Part shown: in pieces, positions 36,114 through 45,819 of the stretch | Layout of the letters: each line of letters starts with the position of its first letter | Numbering within the stretch: position 1 is the first letter of the stretch | Assembly (NCBI RefSeq): GCF_900070325.1 | Contig: NZ_LN879430.1 | Location: 1,915,379 to 1,979,378 of the forward strand | DNA length: 64,000 nucleotides | Source of the DNA: Herbinix luporum | Lineage (GTDB): Bacteria > Bacillota > Clostridia > Lachnospirales > Lachnospiraceae | Reading direction: 5' to 3' | Position numbers and translations under genes: made by a program | The notes under the pieces: generated by a model | Databases searched by the model: none | What the model was told of the DNA's origin: nothing | What the model saw: the letters and a program-made list of their open reading frames with translations, nothing else

Positions 36114-36921
36114 AAAAGTTACAAGTGAAAGCTTAGATATTTCAGCTGCTCAGAAAGCATATATCAAAAAGCATATATTACAAAACCGAAGAATTCGTAC
36201 TATACAAATTATGATATTAATAGGTTTTGTTGCTTTTTGGGAAATAAGTACCTATATTGGCATAGTGGATCCGTTTATATTCTCTAGTCCTTCTAGAGTG
36301 GTAAATACCATAGTACAAATGACAGTTGACGGCCAACTATTCTATCATCTGGGTATAACCTTATATGAAACTCTTTTAAGTTTTGCCTTGGTAAACTTAA
36401 TCGGATTACTTGTTGCGGTGATTCTTTGGTGGAATGAAACTATATCAAAAATTCTTGAACCTTACCTGATTGTCTTAAATAGTCTACCTAAGTCTGCCCT
36501 AGCTCCTGTCTTTATCGTATGGCTGGGAAATAATATGAACACAATTATCGTGGCCGCAATCTCGGTTGCCTTATTTGGTACCATTATAACCTTACACTCT
36601 GATTTTAAAGCAGTTGAAGAAGATAAAATTAAATTAATCTATACCCTTGGAGGAAAAAAGAAAGATGTACTTCTAAAGGTAATCCTGCCTGCTAATATCC
36701 CCTCTATGATTAGCCTGATGAAAGTTAACATCGGTTTATCACTGGTCGGTGTAATAATCGGGGAATTTTTAGCCGCAAAGGCTGGCTTAGGCTACCTTAT
36801 AATCTACGGAAGCCAAGTCTTTAAGCTAGATTATGTAATTATGAGTATAGTTATTTTATGTATAGTGGCCACCGGTCTATATAAACTATTAGCCTACTTT
36901 CAAAAAAAGTATACTAGGTAA
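36097..36921 (+). CDS. ABC transporter permease (SsuC-like)
   Basis: A 274-residue permease of the BPD_transp_1 family, partner of the preceding ATPase. About six membrane helices follow a long basic N-terminus; the EAA-like coupling loop is near residues 175-195 (YTLGGKKKDVLLKVILPANIP). Start TTG 36097 overlaps the ATPase gene; AAGGAG lies 11 bases upstream, and no ATG fits better. A strong terminator directly after the stop closes the two-gene unit, so the substrate-binding protein must be elsewhere or absent. Confidence 0.9.
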   Translation: MSRRNRKVTSESLDISAAQKAYIKKHILQNRRIRTIQIMILIGFVAFWEISTYIGIVDPFIFSSPSRVVNTIVQMTVDGQLFYHLGITLYETLLSFALVNLIGLLVAVILWWNETISKILEPYLIVLNSLPKSALAPVFIVWLGNNMNTIIVAAISVALFGTIITLHSDFKAVEEDKIKLIYTLGGKKKDVLLKVILPANIPSMISLMKVNIGLSLVGVIIGEFLAAKAGLGYLIIYGSQVFKLDYVIMSIVILCIVATGLYKLLAYFQKKYTR

Positions 36922-36945
36922 AGGGGGAAGCAGAACCCCCTTTTA
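36920..36945 (+). terminator. Terminator after the ABC permease
   Basis: Stem AAAGGGGG/CCCCCTTT with an 8-base loop followed by T, overlapping the stop codon. Confidence 0.9.
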
Positions 36946-37031
36946 TAAAATACATGGACAAAGATACTGAATTTTATATAAGAAAAATAAAGAAAAAGCT
37001 ACATTTTTTACTATTTTTGTAAATAAAACTC

Positions 37032-37060
37032 TTGCTATTTATGCTTTATTTTAGTATAAT
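37032..37060 (+). promoter_or_regulatory. Predicted promoter of the DegV gene
   Basis: -35 TTGCTA (37032-37037), 17-base spacer, perfect -10 TATAAT (37055-37060). Confidence 0.65.
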
Positions 37061-37093
37061 AAAGTAAATTACAATTTTTGGGAGTTTTAAGAG

Positions 37094-37963
37094 ATGAGAA
37101 ATTTTGTTATTACCACGGATTCAAATTCTGATTTACCAATAGAATATATAAAAGAGAAAAGTATAGGTATAATTCCTCACTACTATAACCTAGGAGGAAT
37201 AACCTATGGGGATGAAGTAAATCTTACACCAAAAGAATTCTATGATAGAATGAGAGCAGGTCTAATGCCCACTACCATGGCCAGTAATCCCCAAGTTATC
37301 AGACAGACTTTCCAAAACTACATAAACCTTGACCTTGATATTTTACATATTAGCTTTTCCTCCGGCCTTAGCGGAGGCTGCAGCAATGTCATGGCCGGAG
37401 CCAGAGATATATGTGAGGAAAATCCGGATGCTAAGATAATTGTAATAGACACCTTAAATGCCTCTCTTGGTGAAGGTATTTTTGTAATAAAAGCTGTAGA
37501 AATGAAAGAGGAAGGAAAAACCATTGACGAGATTGCTTCCTGGCTAGAGGAGCATAAGATGAATTTCTCCACCTTTTTTACCGTAAATGATTTATATCAT
37601 CTACAAAGGGGTGGAAGAATCTCCAAAACCACAGCATTAATCGGTTCTATAATGAATATGAAACCCATCTTATATATAAACGAAGAAGGTGGACTAGTTC
37701 CCCTTACTACGATTAGGGGCAGGAAGAAATCTCTTTCTACCATATTTAATTATATGATAGACAATATGGGTAGATATAAAGATGACAATGATATAATCTG
37801 CATAGCCCACGGGGATGCCCCAGATGATGCCATGTATCTTAAAAGACTTATTAAGGAGGCTCTTCCTCATAAGAAGATATTAATAAACACTATCAGTCCC
37901 AGTATCGGTTCCCATTCAGGTCCCGGGGCAATAGGACTATGTTTTATGGGGGAAAAGCGATAA
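37094..37963 (+). CDS. DegV-family (fatty acid-binding, FakB-like) protein
   Basis: A 289-residue member of the DegV/FakB family, which binds a fatty acid between its two domains and, in FakB, presents it to a fatty acid kinase. Typical features are TTDSNSDLPIEY at the start, SFSSGLSGGCSN, VIDTLNASLGEG and LYHLQRGGRISKTTA. No FakA (kinase) gene is nearby. A second DegV gene lies at 52932-53774. ATG 37094 has the site GGGAG, with a consensus promoter upstream. Confidence 0.92.
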   Translation: MRNFVITTDSNSDLPIEYIKEKSIGIIPHYYNLGGITYGDEVNLTPKEFYDRMRAGLMPTTMASNPQVIRQTFQNYINLDLDILHISFSSGLSGGCSNVMAGARDICEENPDAKIIVIDTLNASLGEGIFVIKAVEMKEEGKTIDEIASWLEEHKMNFSTFFTVNDLYHLQRGGRISKTTALIGSIMNMKPILYINEEGGLVPLTTIRGRKKSLSTIFNYMIDNMGRYKDDNDIICIAHGDAPDDAMYLKRLIKEALPHKKILINTISPSIGSHSGPGAIGLCFMGEKR

Positions 37964-38035
37964 TACTCCCTTTATATATGATGGGACCTTACATTATGTC
38001 CATAAACACTCCATATAAATTTTATATTATTATAA

Positions 38036-38070
38036 ATATAAGCCCTATAACCAGTGTGTTATAAGGCTTA
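38036..38070 (-). terminator. Terminator of tRNA-Thr
   Basis: Stem TAAGCCCTATAAC (38039-38051) with GTTATAAGGCTTA (38058-38070), six bases after the tRNA; an AT-rich tract follows on the minus strand. Confidence 0.75.
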
Positions 38071-38075
38071 TATTA

Positions 38076-38148
38076 AGCTTCTGACGGGACTCGAACCCGT
38101 GACCTATTGATTACGAATCAATTGCTCTACCAGCTGAGCCACAGAAGC
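38076..38148 (-). tRNA. tRNA-Thr (anticodon CGT)
   Basis: 73 bases on the minus strand. Acceptor GCTTCTG/CAGAAGC; D arm GCTCAGCTGGTAGAGC; anticodon stem ATTGA/TCAAT with loop TTCGTAA, anticodon CGT reading ACG; T loop GGTTCGAGTCC. CCA is not encoded. Confidence 0.97.
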
Positions 38149-38295
38149 ATCACTAATATATATATTCCAATCAATCTATTATTCAATGATTTTAATATAA
38201 AAAAAATAAAATTTCAATATAAAATTAAAAACTTGTTTATTTCATTTTGACGAAACGTGTTATAATAAGGTTAAATTAATATAAAGGAGTGAAGT

Positions 38296-39162
38296 ATGGA
38301 CAATAAATTATATAATGTAGCCATCTACATTGATTATGAAAATGTGTACAAAACCCTCTTGTTTCAGTACAAAAATCTTCTTCGCTTAGGTTTTTTCGAA
38401 AAAATCCATAAATGGTGCAAAAGCAAAAACCTAAGGATTGTAAAGATTATAGCTTATTGTAATTTTGACAATAGGGATTTAATGGAGTCCCGCCATCAGA
38501 CAAGATTACAGGAATACGGAGTCAGCACAATTCATACCTCCAATCGTGGAAAAAACTATGCAGATCTTCAAATAACAATTGACGCTCTAAATGACATGTA
38601 TATCAATGAAAATATTGATGAATTCATCATTATGTCCAATGACAAGGATATGTCACCTCTACTTAACACCATTAGGCTAAATAAAAGAAAAGTTACTCTC
38701 CTTACCGTCGGTAGCAACTTTGATTTTGCCCTATGTAATGTACCCGACGAACACATTACCCTAGATGATATTCTTAATATCCAAATGGAAGAACCCTTAT
38801 ATATAGAAAGGATTGAAGAAGAAGTCTGGGAAAATATCGAAAACTATGCAAGAACCAATCTTGATAATGTAGCAAAAAGTAATACATATTTAAAACATAT
38901 TGAAATAAAATATTATGTGGAAAATCAAGATACTTACAGCTCTATAATGGAATATGAACTATATAATATATTGAAAAACCTATATAAAACAAACAAAATA
39001 TTTATATACCGCTACGAATATCGTAATTCTGATTTTTATGCTATTATGCCTACTATTTATAAAGAAGAGGCTATGAAACTTAATGTTATAACACTGGAAG
39101 ATGTTGTAGATTGTTACGATTTTGACAGTCTGATAAAGAAAAGCTATGAAGAATTTTGGTGA
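38296..39162 (+). CDS. NYN-domain (PIN-like) protein
   Basis: A 288-residue protein with an N-terminal NYN/LabA-like domain of the PIN nuclease superfamily. The acidic metal-binding residues are in IYIDYENVYK (Asp, Glu, Asn), KNYADLQITIDA and IMSNDKDMSPL, so the nuclease site looks intact. The C-terminal third (about 170-288) is a separate, unrecognised region that could bind RNA or partner proteins. NYN proteins often process RNA. It has a clear site (AAAGGAG) before ATG 38296 and an extended -10 element upstream, and stands alone between two tRNA genes. Confidence 0.85.
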   Translation: MDNKLYNVAIYIDYENVYKTLLFQYKNLLRLGFFEKIHKWCKSKNLRIVKIIAYCNFDNRDLMESRHQTRLQEYGVSTIHTSNRGKNYADLQITIDALNDMYINENIDEFIIMSNDKDMSPLLNTIRLNKRKVTLLTVGSNFDFALCNVPDEHITLDDILNIQMEEPLYIERIEEEVWENIENYARTNLDNVAKSNTYLKHIEIKYYVENQDTYSSIMEYELYNILKNLYKTNKIFIYRYEYRNSDFYAIMPTIYKEEAMKLNVITLEDVVDCYDFDSLIKKSYEEFW

Positions 39163-39295
39163 TACATGTTGACATATTTATAAAAGTAATATAATATGGC
39201 CATATAAATATAAAATATAGCTATAGGCTTGATTTAATTTAAAGTAGTTTAGTAATTGAAAATCTTTTTTAGATTAAAGCACAAGCCCAACAAAT

Positions 39296-39343
39296 AGGAT
39301 GTCCCGAAACCATGATTTACATTAAAAACAGGGCATCCTTTAT
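39296..39343 (+). terminator. Possible terminator after the NYN gene
   Basis: AGGATGTCCC (39296-39305) pairs with GGGCATCCT (39331-39339, one bulge) and TTTATTAC follows. The loop is long (25 bases). Confidence 0.45.
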
Positions 39344-39371
39344 TACTTTTATGCAGCCTAAAGACATAAAA

Positions 39372-39410
39372 AACGAGGGTTCTGAATTTTATTCAAAACC
39401 CTCGTTATAT
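39372..39410 (-). terminator. Terminator of tRNA-Pro, possibly bidirectional
   Basis: Stem AACGAGGGTT (39372-39381) with AACCCTCGTT (39397-39406), extended by pairs around the loop. The minus-strand side is followed by TTTTTATG, 27 bases after tRNA-Pro. Confidence 0.8.
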
Positions 39411-39432
39411 TTTATTTTGGCCTAATTTTTAA

Positions 39433-39506
39433 TCGAGGCGACGGGACTCGAACCCACGGCCTCTGCGTCCCGAACGCAGCGCTCTACCAAACTGAGCCAC
39501 GCCTCG
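39433..39506 (-). tRNA. tRNA-Pro (anticodon CGG)
   Basis: 74 bases on the minus strand. Acceptor CGAGGCG/CGCCTCG; D arm GCTCAGTTTGGTAGAGC; anticodon stem CTGCG/CGCAG with loop TTCGGGA, anticodon CGG reading CCG; T loop GGTTCGAGTCC. CCA is not encoded. Confidence 0.97.
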
Positions 39507-39538
39507 AAAATGCGATCTTTAATTTAACCGCATCAACT

Positions 39539-39567
39539 ATTATCTAACAAAACTTCATAAATGTCAA
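39539..39567 (-). promoter_or_regulatory. Promoter of tRNA-Pro
   Basis: Minus-strand perfect -35 TTGACA (39562-39567), 17-base spacer, -10 GATAAT (39539-39544), 33 bases before the tRNA. Confidence 0.7.
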
Positions 39568-39592
39568 CTGGATTTTTATTTTTAGCTTATAC

Positions 39593-41287
39593 TTATAAAT
39601 CCATCTCATATTCATCTAAAAATTCTTTTATCCTTCTTCTTGCCTCTTCTATTTTATCCCGATCTTGGGTCTTTAGAGCACTTTCAAATCTGTTTAATTC
39701 ATAATGAATTCTCTGTCGGTCGCTACTTAAGGCTTCTTCATATAACCGTTCACCACGAAGCAGTAGAAGTTTATTTTCTTCCCGGTCCCTGGGTGATATT
39801 TTTAGATAAGATAACTCCTCTAAACGCTGTTTTATCTCCTCATCTGTCATATTATTATCCTGTCCTTTTATCACCTGTTTTCTAACTTCCCCTGTGGATA
39901 CAACCTTTACTTCTACTTCAAGAATTGAATTAACATCATATGTATAGGTCACATCTATGGCTTCTTCCCCTTTTTTAGCCTTTGGAACTTTAACAGTTAT
40001 CTCTCCAAGGGAAAGATTATTAGCTGCATATCTGCTCTCCCCTTGAAGGATATTTACACAAATTTCTGACTGGTTATCATAGACCGTATAAAGTCTTTCA
40101 GTTCGGCTTGCGGGAATTGTGGTGTTTCTTTCGATAATAGGGCAAAAATGTCCCGACTCTATCCAATTTTCCCCTAAGGTCATTACTACTTCCGTACCCA
40201 AGGTAAAAGGACATACATCTGTTAGGATAACTTCCCTAATAGCCTCATTCCTCTCTTTCATAGCAGCCTGAATAGCTGTCCCAAGGGCTACTGCCTCATC
40301 AGGATTAATAGATGTATCCGGTATCATTCCAAATAGTTTGCTGACAAATTTTCTTATAAGGGGCTGCTTGGTGGCCCCGCCTATTAAAACAACCTTATCA
40401 ATATCCCTTACCCGGATATTGGCATCGGAGAGACTTCTCTTAATAGGAATTCGTATTCTTTCAAATAATTCTTCACATGCCTTTTCATAAGCTTCTATAT
40501 CTGTATGAAATGATACTTCATTTCCCTCAATTTGAAAACTCTTTGTTATACTGTCTTTTTCAGATAACTCTAATTTACATAGTTCCATCTGTCTATGAAT
40601 GTACTTTCTATCTTTTTCGGAGAGTAATTCTTTTTTTATCTGCTTGTTTTTATCAAAAAACATTTTTTCTAAAACCTTAGTAAAATCCTCTCCTCCAAGA
40701 AAGTTATCTCCGGCAACTGCCCTTACTTCTATTATAGACTTGTATAATTCTAAGATAGAGACATCAAAGGTTCCTCCCCCCAGATCAAAGACTAAAAACT
40801 TTTTATTTTCTTTGTCCTGATAAAGTCCATAAGCTATGGCTGCTGCCGTAGGTTCACTTATAATACGTTCAACCTTTATTCCGGCCAATTCTCCCGCCCG
40901 CTTGGTTGCCTTTCTTCTTATATCATTAAAATAAGCCGGAACACTTATAACCGCTTCAGTGACAGGTTCATTTAAATAACTTTCGGCATCTTGGCAAAGT
41001 GAGCGGATTATAAAGGAAGATAATTCTTCTGCGGTAAATTTTTTATTAGCCAGTTGAAACTTACGATTACTTCCCATATCTCTTTTAAATACACTGGCAC
41101 TGCTTCCCGGATACAAAAGTTCCCGTTCTTTTGCTGTCTCTCCCACATAAATTTCATTATTCTCATCTATACTTACTACAGAGGGGGTTAAGTATTTTCC
41201 CAAGCGATTAGGTATAATCTTTGGACCTTCCTCTGTAAAATAAGTTACCAAACTGTTTGTAGTTCCTAAATCAATACCAATAATCAT
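39593..41287 (-). CDS. hscC: Hsp70 family chaperone, HscC-like
   Basis: A 564-residue Hsp70. The ATPase domain shows [52 protein letters not shown] and [14 protein letters not shown]; the substrate domain is shorter and more divergent than DnaK, and the lid ends at residue 564 with a charged helical tail. Length and sequence fit the HscC group, the third Hsp70 of E. coli. The start overlaps the end of the upstream TPR gene by four bases (ATGA), so the two are translationally coupled. No grpE is adjacent. DnaK itself must be encoded elsewhere. Confidence 0.9.
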   Translation of the reverse strand: MIIGIDLGTTNSLVTYFTEEGPKIIPNRLGKYLTPSVVSIDENNEIYVGETAKERELLYPGSSASVFKRDMGSNRKFQLANKKFTAEELSSFIIRSLCQDAESYLNEPVTEAVISVPAYFNDIRRKATKRAGELAGIKVERIISEPTAAAIAYGLYQDKENKKFLVFDLGGGTFDVSILELYKSIIEVRAVAGDNFLGGEDFTKVLEKMFFDKNKQIKKELLSEKDRKYIHRQMELCKLELSEKDSITKSFQIEGNEVSFHTDIEAYEKACEELFERIRIPIKRSLSDANIRVRDIDKVVLIGGATKQPLIRKFVSKLFGMIPDTSINPDEAVALGTAIQAAMKERNEAIREVILTDVCPFTLGTEVVMTLGENWIESGHFCPIIERNTTIPASRTERLYTVYDNQSEICVNILQGESRYAANNLSLGEITVKVPKAKKGEEAIDVTYTYDVNSILEVEVKVVSTGEVRKQVIKGQDNNMTDEEIKQRLEELSYLKISPRDREENKLLLLRGERLYEEALSSDRQRIHYELNRFESALKTQDRDKIEEARRRIKEFLDEYEMDL

Positions 41288-44200
41288 TTCACATTCTCCT
41301 TAAGTTGTGCTTTATATTTCTCTTCTGCATTTTCTAATCTTTTAATATAAGTCATATTACCTGGATTTTCCTTTAGTATTATCTTATAACATTCTATGGC
41401 TTTATCCAATTGATCTCTTATTTCGTATAAAATTCCATATACTTCATAAAGTTTGACACATTTTTCATAGATGCATTTTCTACATGGTAAAGACTCAAGG
41501 CCCATCTTAAGATAATATTCTGCCCCCTGCTCATCCCCCATGGATAGGTAGATAGAGGCCAAATCTGCCAAGCGATCAACCCGGTTACTTGGAAATTCAT
41601 AATAACTTTCTATACTATTGTTATAAAATTTATAGATTGTTTTTATTCCATCTATGGCCAATTTCTTAGCTTTCTTTTTAAATTTATTTTTCAACCTTTT
41701 TGATAAATTACCCTTAAAAAGCTCTACACTTAAGTAAAGGACTGCTGCTTTTTTACAGGTTTTTATATAACTTTTATCCTTGGTTTTAATACTCTTAAAA
41801 GCTTCTTTTATTATAGATAGAGAATAATTATAATCATAATTTAATAATAAAAATTCTGCATAATCCATATAATTTGATAAACTATCATAAGCTAAAGATA
41901 ACTTATAATGATTATAGGCCTTATCCGTATTACCCTGCAGAAAATAAATTTTCCCCAGTTCATTTTCTATGGTTCCTTGATTTTTACTATCTATATCCTT
42001 TAATTTGTATAACCATTTTATACTACTATGTAAATCACCCTTTATTTTATATATCTCTGATATATATTCGATATACAAGGCTGTTGTAGGATATAGCCGG
42101 TGAAGCTCTTCATAATACTTTAATGCCTTATCATATTCTTTTATTATGTAATAACATTTAGCCAGATTTCCATATGGCAGCCGATTATCTTCTATGGATG
42201 TCTTAGCCACTGCTTCCTTCAAGATTTCAATTGCCTTATCCATATTTCTCATAAACATATGTGTACAACCGGCATTATTATAAGCTATCCAGTCATCGGG
42301 ATTAATCTCTAAAGCCCTATAAAAGTCAGATAAGGCCTTATCAAACTCATATGCATCCATATGTAATAAGCCTCTGTTTACATAATAGTTATCGCTTCCG
42401 GCAATTTCTACTTGCTTGTCAGCGTAGGGCAATGCCTTTTTATAATATTCCAGCTTTTTAGTTTCATTTAGCATAGTATGATATATGTCTGCTATTTTAT
42501 CGTTGACATTGGCATACTCCGGATTTATTTCAAGTATTTTATGAAAAACTTCTAATGCTTTTTCCCTATTATTGTTTTCATAATAACAAAATCCCAGCTC
42601 ATAATATATCCTTAGATTTTCAGGATTTTTTTCTAGAAGGCTATTAAACAAATCAATTGCAGACTTATATTTTCCTATATCTTTTAGGAGCCCGGCCTTT
42701 ATAAGGACATAAAAATATTCATCCGGTTTCTTTTCTATAATTGAGTCAATCAGGGCTAATGCCTGTCCGTATTGATTACTTTGGGCATATAAAAGTGCCA
42801 ATTCAAAATCTATAAGGCTTGGATCTTCTATATCATTATCATCTTCCTTTAGGCTTTCTTTTAGCTTTATGCATTCTTGTATGGCTTCTTCTCTTTCTTC
42901 TTCTGTATTATCCCTTAGCCTGATTAGCTTTACACAAAGTAATTTAAACTCATTACTTTCTAAACCGGCTTTCCTTGCCGCCTCTGCTACGGCTTTTGCA
43001 TCTTCATATTGGTTATGTCTTATATATACTTTTATGGCATATAAATAAGGCCTTATATAGCCTGGGTAAATCTCAACAGCCCTATAGTAATCATTAATAA
43101 CTTCCTGATCATTATGAAGGTCATAAAAGGCTTCTTGTCTAAGAAGATAAGCCGGATAGTAATCTCTGCTTATCTCTATAATATTTTCACAGGTTTTTAT
43201 ACACTCCTTATAGTTTTTTGCTTTCAGATAGGTATATGCCAGCCTCTCCATTGCAACTAACTTTTCATGTATTCTTTCTTCCACTTCAATGCTTTTTTGA
43301 TAATAAAACACAGCCTCATCATAAGCTTGAAGGTTTGTATAGCATAGGCCAATTGAATAATAGGCATAACCCAATCTGCCATATCTTTTCTTTGCTTCTT
43401 CACTGTCGTCTTTTTTTGTATCAAGGATTGCTTGTAGCCAAACTTTAAGTTTATCCAAGGCAAGATCATATTTACCCAAAGCTAGATAAGCCCTTCCATA
43501 AAGATTTATAAAATCATATTCTCTGCGGGCTGTATCAGGTAATTCCTCTAAGAGATTTATGCAATCATCTAATTTTTCATTTTGAAAATAGCACCAAGCC
43601 AGTTCCAATTTGATTTTATTATCCTGCTTTTGTTTTAACTTTTCTTGATATCTTTGAATTAAGATTTCATTTATTTCAATCAAGTAAGAACTTATAGTTT
43701 CATCATGATAATATTGATTTAGTAATTTCAATGCTAAATCCTTAGCTTCTGTATATTTTTTCTTCTTATATAAGCATTCCACCAATCCGATTTTTGCCCA
43801 GTAATAATCCGGATATAGCTCAAGAACTCTTTGATACCAGTTACTAGCTTCATCATATAATTCTTGCTTACTTTTTAACTTACCATATACCGAAAGAATA
43901 TAACCATCATCCTGATACCGGTTAACTAGGGTTTTGGCCAGATTTTCTACCTCTTCTAACCGGTCTGTTAATAAATAATACCTGATTTTTTCAACATCTT
44001 CATAAGGATGATGGGTCTGATACTTTTTTAAATCATCAATAATTTTTTGGCAATCATCTAATTTATTTTCATCTAGGCTAGACTTTAACTGAAAATAAGT
44101 TCTGATATATTCATCCGCCTCTTCCCCTTCCTTATAATCAAACAAGGTAAAATCAAGAAATCCTTCTACGGTAATTTGATTAACTACATAATCAATAAAG

Positions 44201-44655
44201 TTTCTGGGAAATATCTCATACAAATCTTCCTTATCAGCTACAATATCAAATTCCCTATCCATAAGCTTCCATATCCGGTGGGGCAAATAATAATGATCCA
44301 TAAGAAAAACCAGCAATTTTTCCCTGGCTTCTATGCTTGTATCCAATCCAATACAGATATCATCCCTAAAAAGCTCTTCCCAAGCCTTTTCATCTCTACG
44401 ACTATCTAAGGAACTATAAATACCTGCTATTTTATCTATCCATAAATCTACATCATTTTTTTCTTGCCTAATCTCTTCTTGTTCAGGCTCATTTACAAAA
44501 CGAAGGGCCTCTTCATATGCAGCCCTTAGTTGCATAAAGCCTTTTGCATCATCCTCCGGATTAACAGCTATTAATTTATCCCTATATGCTTGTATTATCT
44601 TCTCTTCATCCTTAGTTTCTTCAATACCTAATACTTCCCATATTTTTTTATCCAT
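41284..44655 (-). CDS. Large TPR protein with atypical J-like N-terminus, partner of HscC-like Hsp70
   Basis: A 1123-residue cytoplasmic protein. Residues 1-50 resemble a J domain (WEVLGIEETKDEEKIIQAYR, then FMQLRAAYEEAL), but the HPD motif position reads Asn32-Pro33-Glu34. Such a PE-D-GF form also occurs in the DjlB/DjlC (HscD) partners of HscC, from memory. From about residue 170 to the end, degenerate tetratricopeptide repeats dominate (for example AEICYKIILKENPGN-like, YYELGFCYYENNNREKALEV, AYNNAGCTHMFMRNMDKAIE), estimated at more than 20. It is probably an adaptor that brings clients to the Hsp70 encoded next. ATG 44655 follows AGGAAG, with a promoter at 44688-44717. Confidence 0.87.
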   Translation of the reverse strand: MDKKIWEVLGIEETKDEEKIIQAYRDKLIAVNPEDDAKGFMQLRAAYEEALRFVNEPEQEEIRQEKNDVDLWIDKIAGIYSSLDSRRDEKAWEELFRDDICIGLDTSIEAREKLLVFLMDHYYLPHRIWKLMDREFDIVADKEDLYEIFPRNFIDYVVNQITVEGFLDFTLFDYKEGEEADEYIRTYFQLKSSLDENKLDDCQKIIDDLKKYQTHHPYEDVEKIRYYLLTDRLEEVENLAKTLVNRYQDDGYILSVYGKLKSKQELYDEASNWYQRVLELYPDYYWAKIGLVECLYKKKKYTEAKDLALKLLNQYYHDETISSYLIEINEILIQRYQEKLKQKQDNKIKLELAWCYFQNEKLDDCINLLEELPDTARREYDFINLYGRAYLALGKYDLALDKLKVWLQAILDTKKDDSEEAKKRYGRLGYAYYSIGLCYTNLQAYDEAVFYYQKSIEVEERIHEKLVAMERLAYTYLKAKNYKECIKTCENIIEISRDYYPAYLLRQEAFYDLHNDQEVINDYYRAVEIYPGYIRPYLYAIKVYIRHNQYEDAKAVAEAARKAGLESNEFKLLCVKLIRLRDNTEEEREEAIQECIKLKESLKEDDNDIEDPSLIDFELALLYAQSNQYGQALALIDSIIEKKPDEYFYVLIKAGLLKDIGKYKSAIDLFNSLLEKNPENLRIYYELGFCYYENNNREKALEVFHKILEINPEYANVNDKIADIYHTMLNETKKLEYYKKALPYADKQVEIAGSDNYYVNRGLLHMDAYEFDKALSDFYRALEINPDDWIAYNNAGCTHMFMRNMDKAIEILKEAVAKTSIEDNRLPYGNLAKCYYIIKEYDKALKYYEELHRLYPTTALYIEYISEIYKIKGDLHSSIKWLYKLKDIDSKNQGTIENELGKIYFLQGNTDKAYNHYKLSLAYDSLSNYMDYAEFLLLNYDYNYSLSIIKEAFKSIKTKDKSYIKTCKKAAVLYLSVELFKGNLSKRLKNKFKKKAKKLAIDGIKTIYKFYNNSIESYYEFPSNRVDRLADLASIYLSMGDEQGAEYYLKMGLESLPCRKCIYEKCVKLYEVYGILYEIRDQLDKAIECYKIILKENPGNMTYIKRLENAEEKYKAQLKENVK

Positions 44656-44687
44656 ACTATCTTCCTCATAAAAAGCATTTTAGCTAT

Positions 44688-44717
44688 ATTATGTTATAAT
44701 ATATAAGTGTTTGTCAA
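44688..44717 (-). promoter_or_regulatory. Promoter of the TPR-hscC unit
   Basis: Minus-strand perfect -35 TTGACA (44712-44717), 18-base spacer, -10 CATAAT (44688-44693). No CIRCE operator is present. Confidence 0.65.
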
Positions 44718-44757
44718 TTTTTATATGAAAAAATTACTAGTAAAATGTAAAATTTAT

Positions 44758-44801
44758 AAAAAAACCCTCATCTATTGATATAAATCATAGATTAAGGGTT
44801 T
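44758..44801 (-). terminator. Terminator after the AraC regulator gene 44824-45765
   Basis: AAACCCT (44762-44768) pairs with AGGGTTT (44795-44801), extended by ATCTAT/ATAGAT, with seven T on the minus strand. Confidence 0.88.
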
Positions 44802-44823
44802 AAAATCTTATTGATTAAGAAGT

Positions 44824-45765
44824 TTATGTTTCTTTTAATTTACTTAAACGATAGTACCTAGGTGTAAGACCATAGTGTTCTTTAAAAATTCTATAAAAAT
44901 AACTTAAATTTTCATAACCTACAAAGTAACCAATATCTGCTATGGGTATTTTAGTATTTTCAAGGAGGTAGGCTGCCTGATTTAATCTTTTAATCTGAAT
45001 TAACTCCGTAAAGGTTTTATCCGTAAGCCTTTTGATGGTCCTGCTTAGCCATACCATGTCACAATTAAGACTCTCTGCCAGTTTACTAAGTGTCCCCTCC
45101 CTATAATTATCCTCTACAAATTTAAGAATCTTTAAAGTTAACTCCTGCTCATAATTATTTTCAGAAAAAATCTTATTGCTTAAATTCATCAGATGTAATA
45201 ATAACAAACCCATGGTATACTGAGTAATATCCCTGGTATTATCTTGATTACTAATAGCTGACCAAATCAAATTTTCTATCAAATTCTGTATGGGAAGAAC
45301 TTCAGAAACTTTAAAATGAAAGTAGCCCATATTATCCTCACAGTTTGTTAAACTCTCTATTATATAATTAAACAAAGAATTATCCTTTTCATCCATCATT
45401 TTTGTGGCTATATCAAAAAATTCAGGCTGTATAATAAAGTTAATGGCAATATCATCTTTATCTGCAGGATATATCTCATGTAGGGCATTTAGATTTATAA
45501 AAAGTAATTCTCCCTTATTTAATATAATTTCATTATTGTTAATAATATGGTGAGTACAACCTTGGCACATATATACTATTTCAATATAATTATGAGAATG
45601 GGCAGGAAAATGAATAAATCTGGTATGGGACCATATTTTAATTAGCTTCCCATCATCTAATATTTTATGCTTGTATACAATATTAGTGGAGGGTTTTTTA
45701 CCTTCTAATATTTCTCTTTCCTCATCTGTAATTTCTTTCAATTTATCAAGTAAAAAACTGTCCAA
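44824..45765 (-). CDS. AraC-family transcriptional regulator (cupin sensor)
   Basis: A 313-residue regulator. The N-terminal cupin-like sensor (HFPAHSHNYIEIVYMCQGC, LINLNALHEIYPADKDDIAI) probably binds a sugar. Two C-terminal helix-turn-helix motifs are clear (LAESLNCDMVWLSRTIKRLT and IADIGYFVGYENLSYFYRIF, then YGLTPRYYR). Start TTG 45765 has a strong site (AAGGAG, seven bases upstream); no ATG is nearby. It lies downstream of the GH43 gene on the same strand (54-base gap) and probably controls the hemicellulose genes around it. Confidence 0.9.
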   Translation of the reverse strand: MDSFLLDKLKEITDEEREILEGKKPSTNIVYKHKILDDGKLIKIWSHTRFIHFPAHSHNYIEIVYMCQGCTHHIINNNEIILNKGELLFINLNALHEIYPADKDDIAINFIIQPEFFDIATKMMDEKDNSLFNYIIESLTNCEDNMGYFHFKVSEVLPIQNLIENLIWSAISNQDNTRDITQYTMGLLLLHLMNLSNKIFSENNYEQELTLKILKFVEDNYREGTLSKLAESLNCDMVWLSRTIKRLTDKTFTELIQIKRLNQAAYLLENTKIPIADIGYFVGYENLSYFYRIFKEHYGLTPRYYRLSKLKET

Positions 45766-45819
45766 ATTTACTTCTCCTTTTTTTCATCAGTAACTTATAA
45801 CTTAGCTTAATTATTGGTG

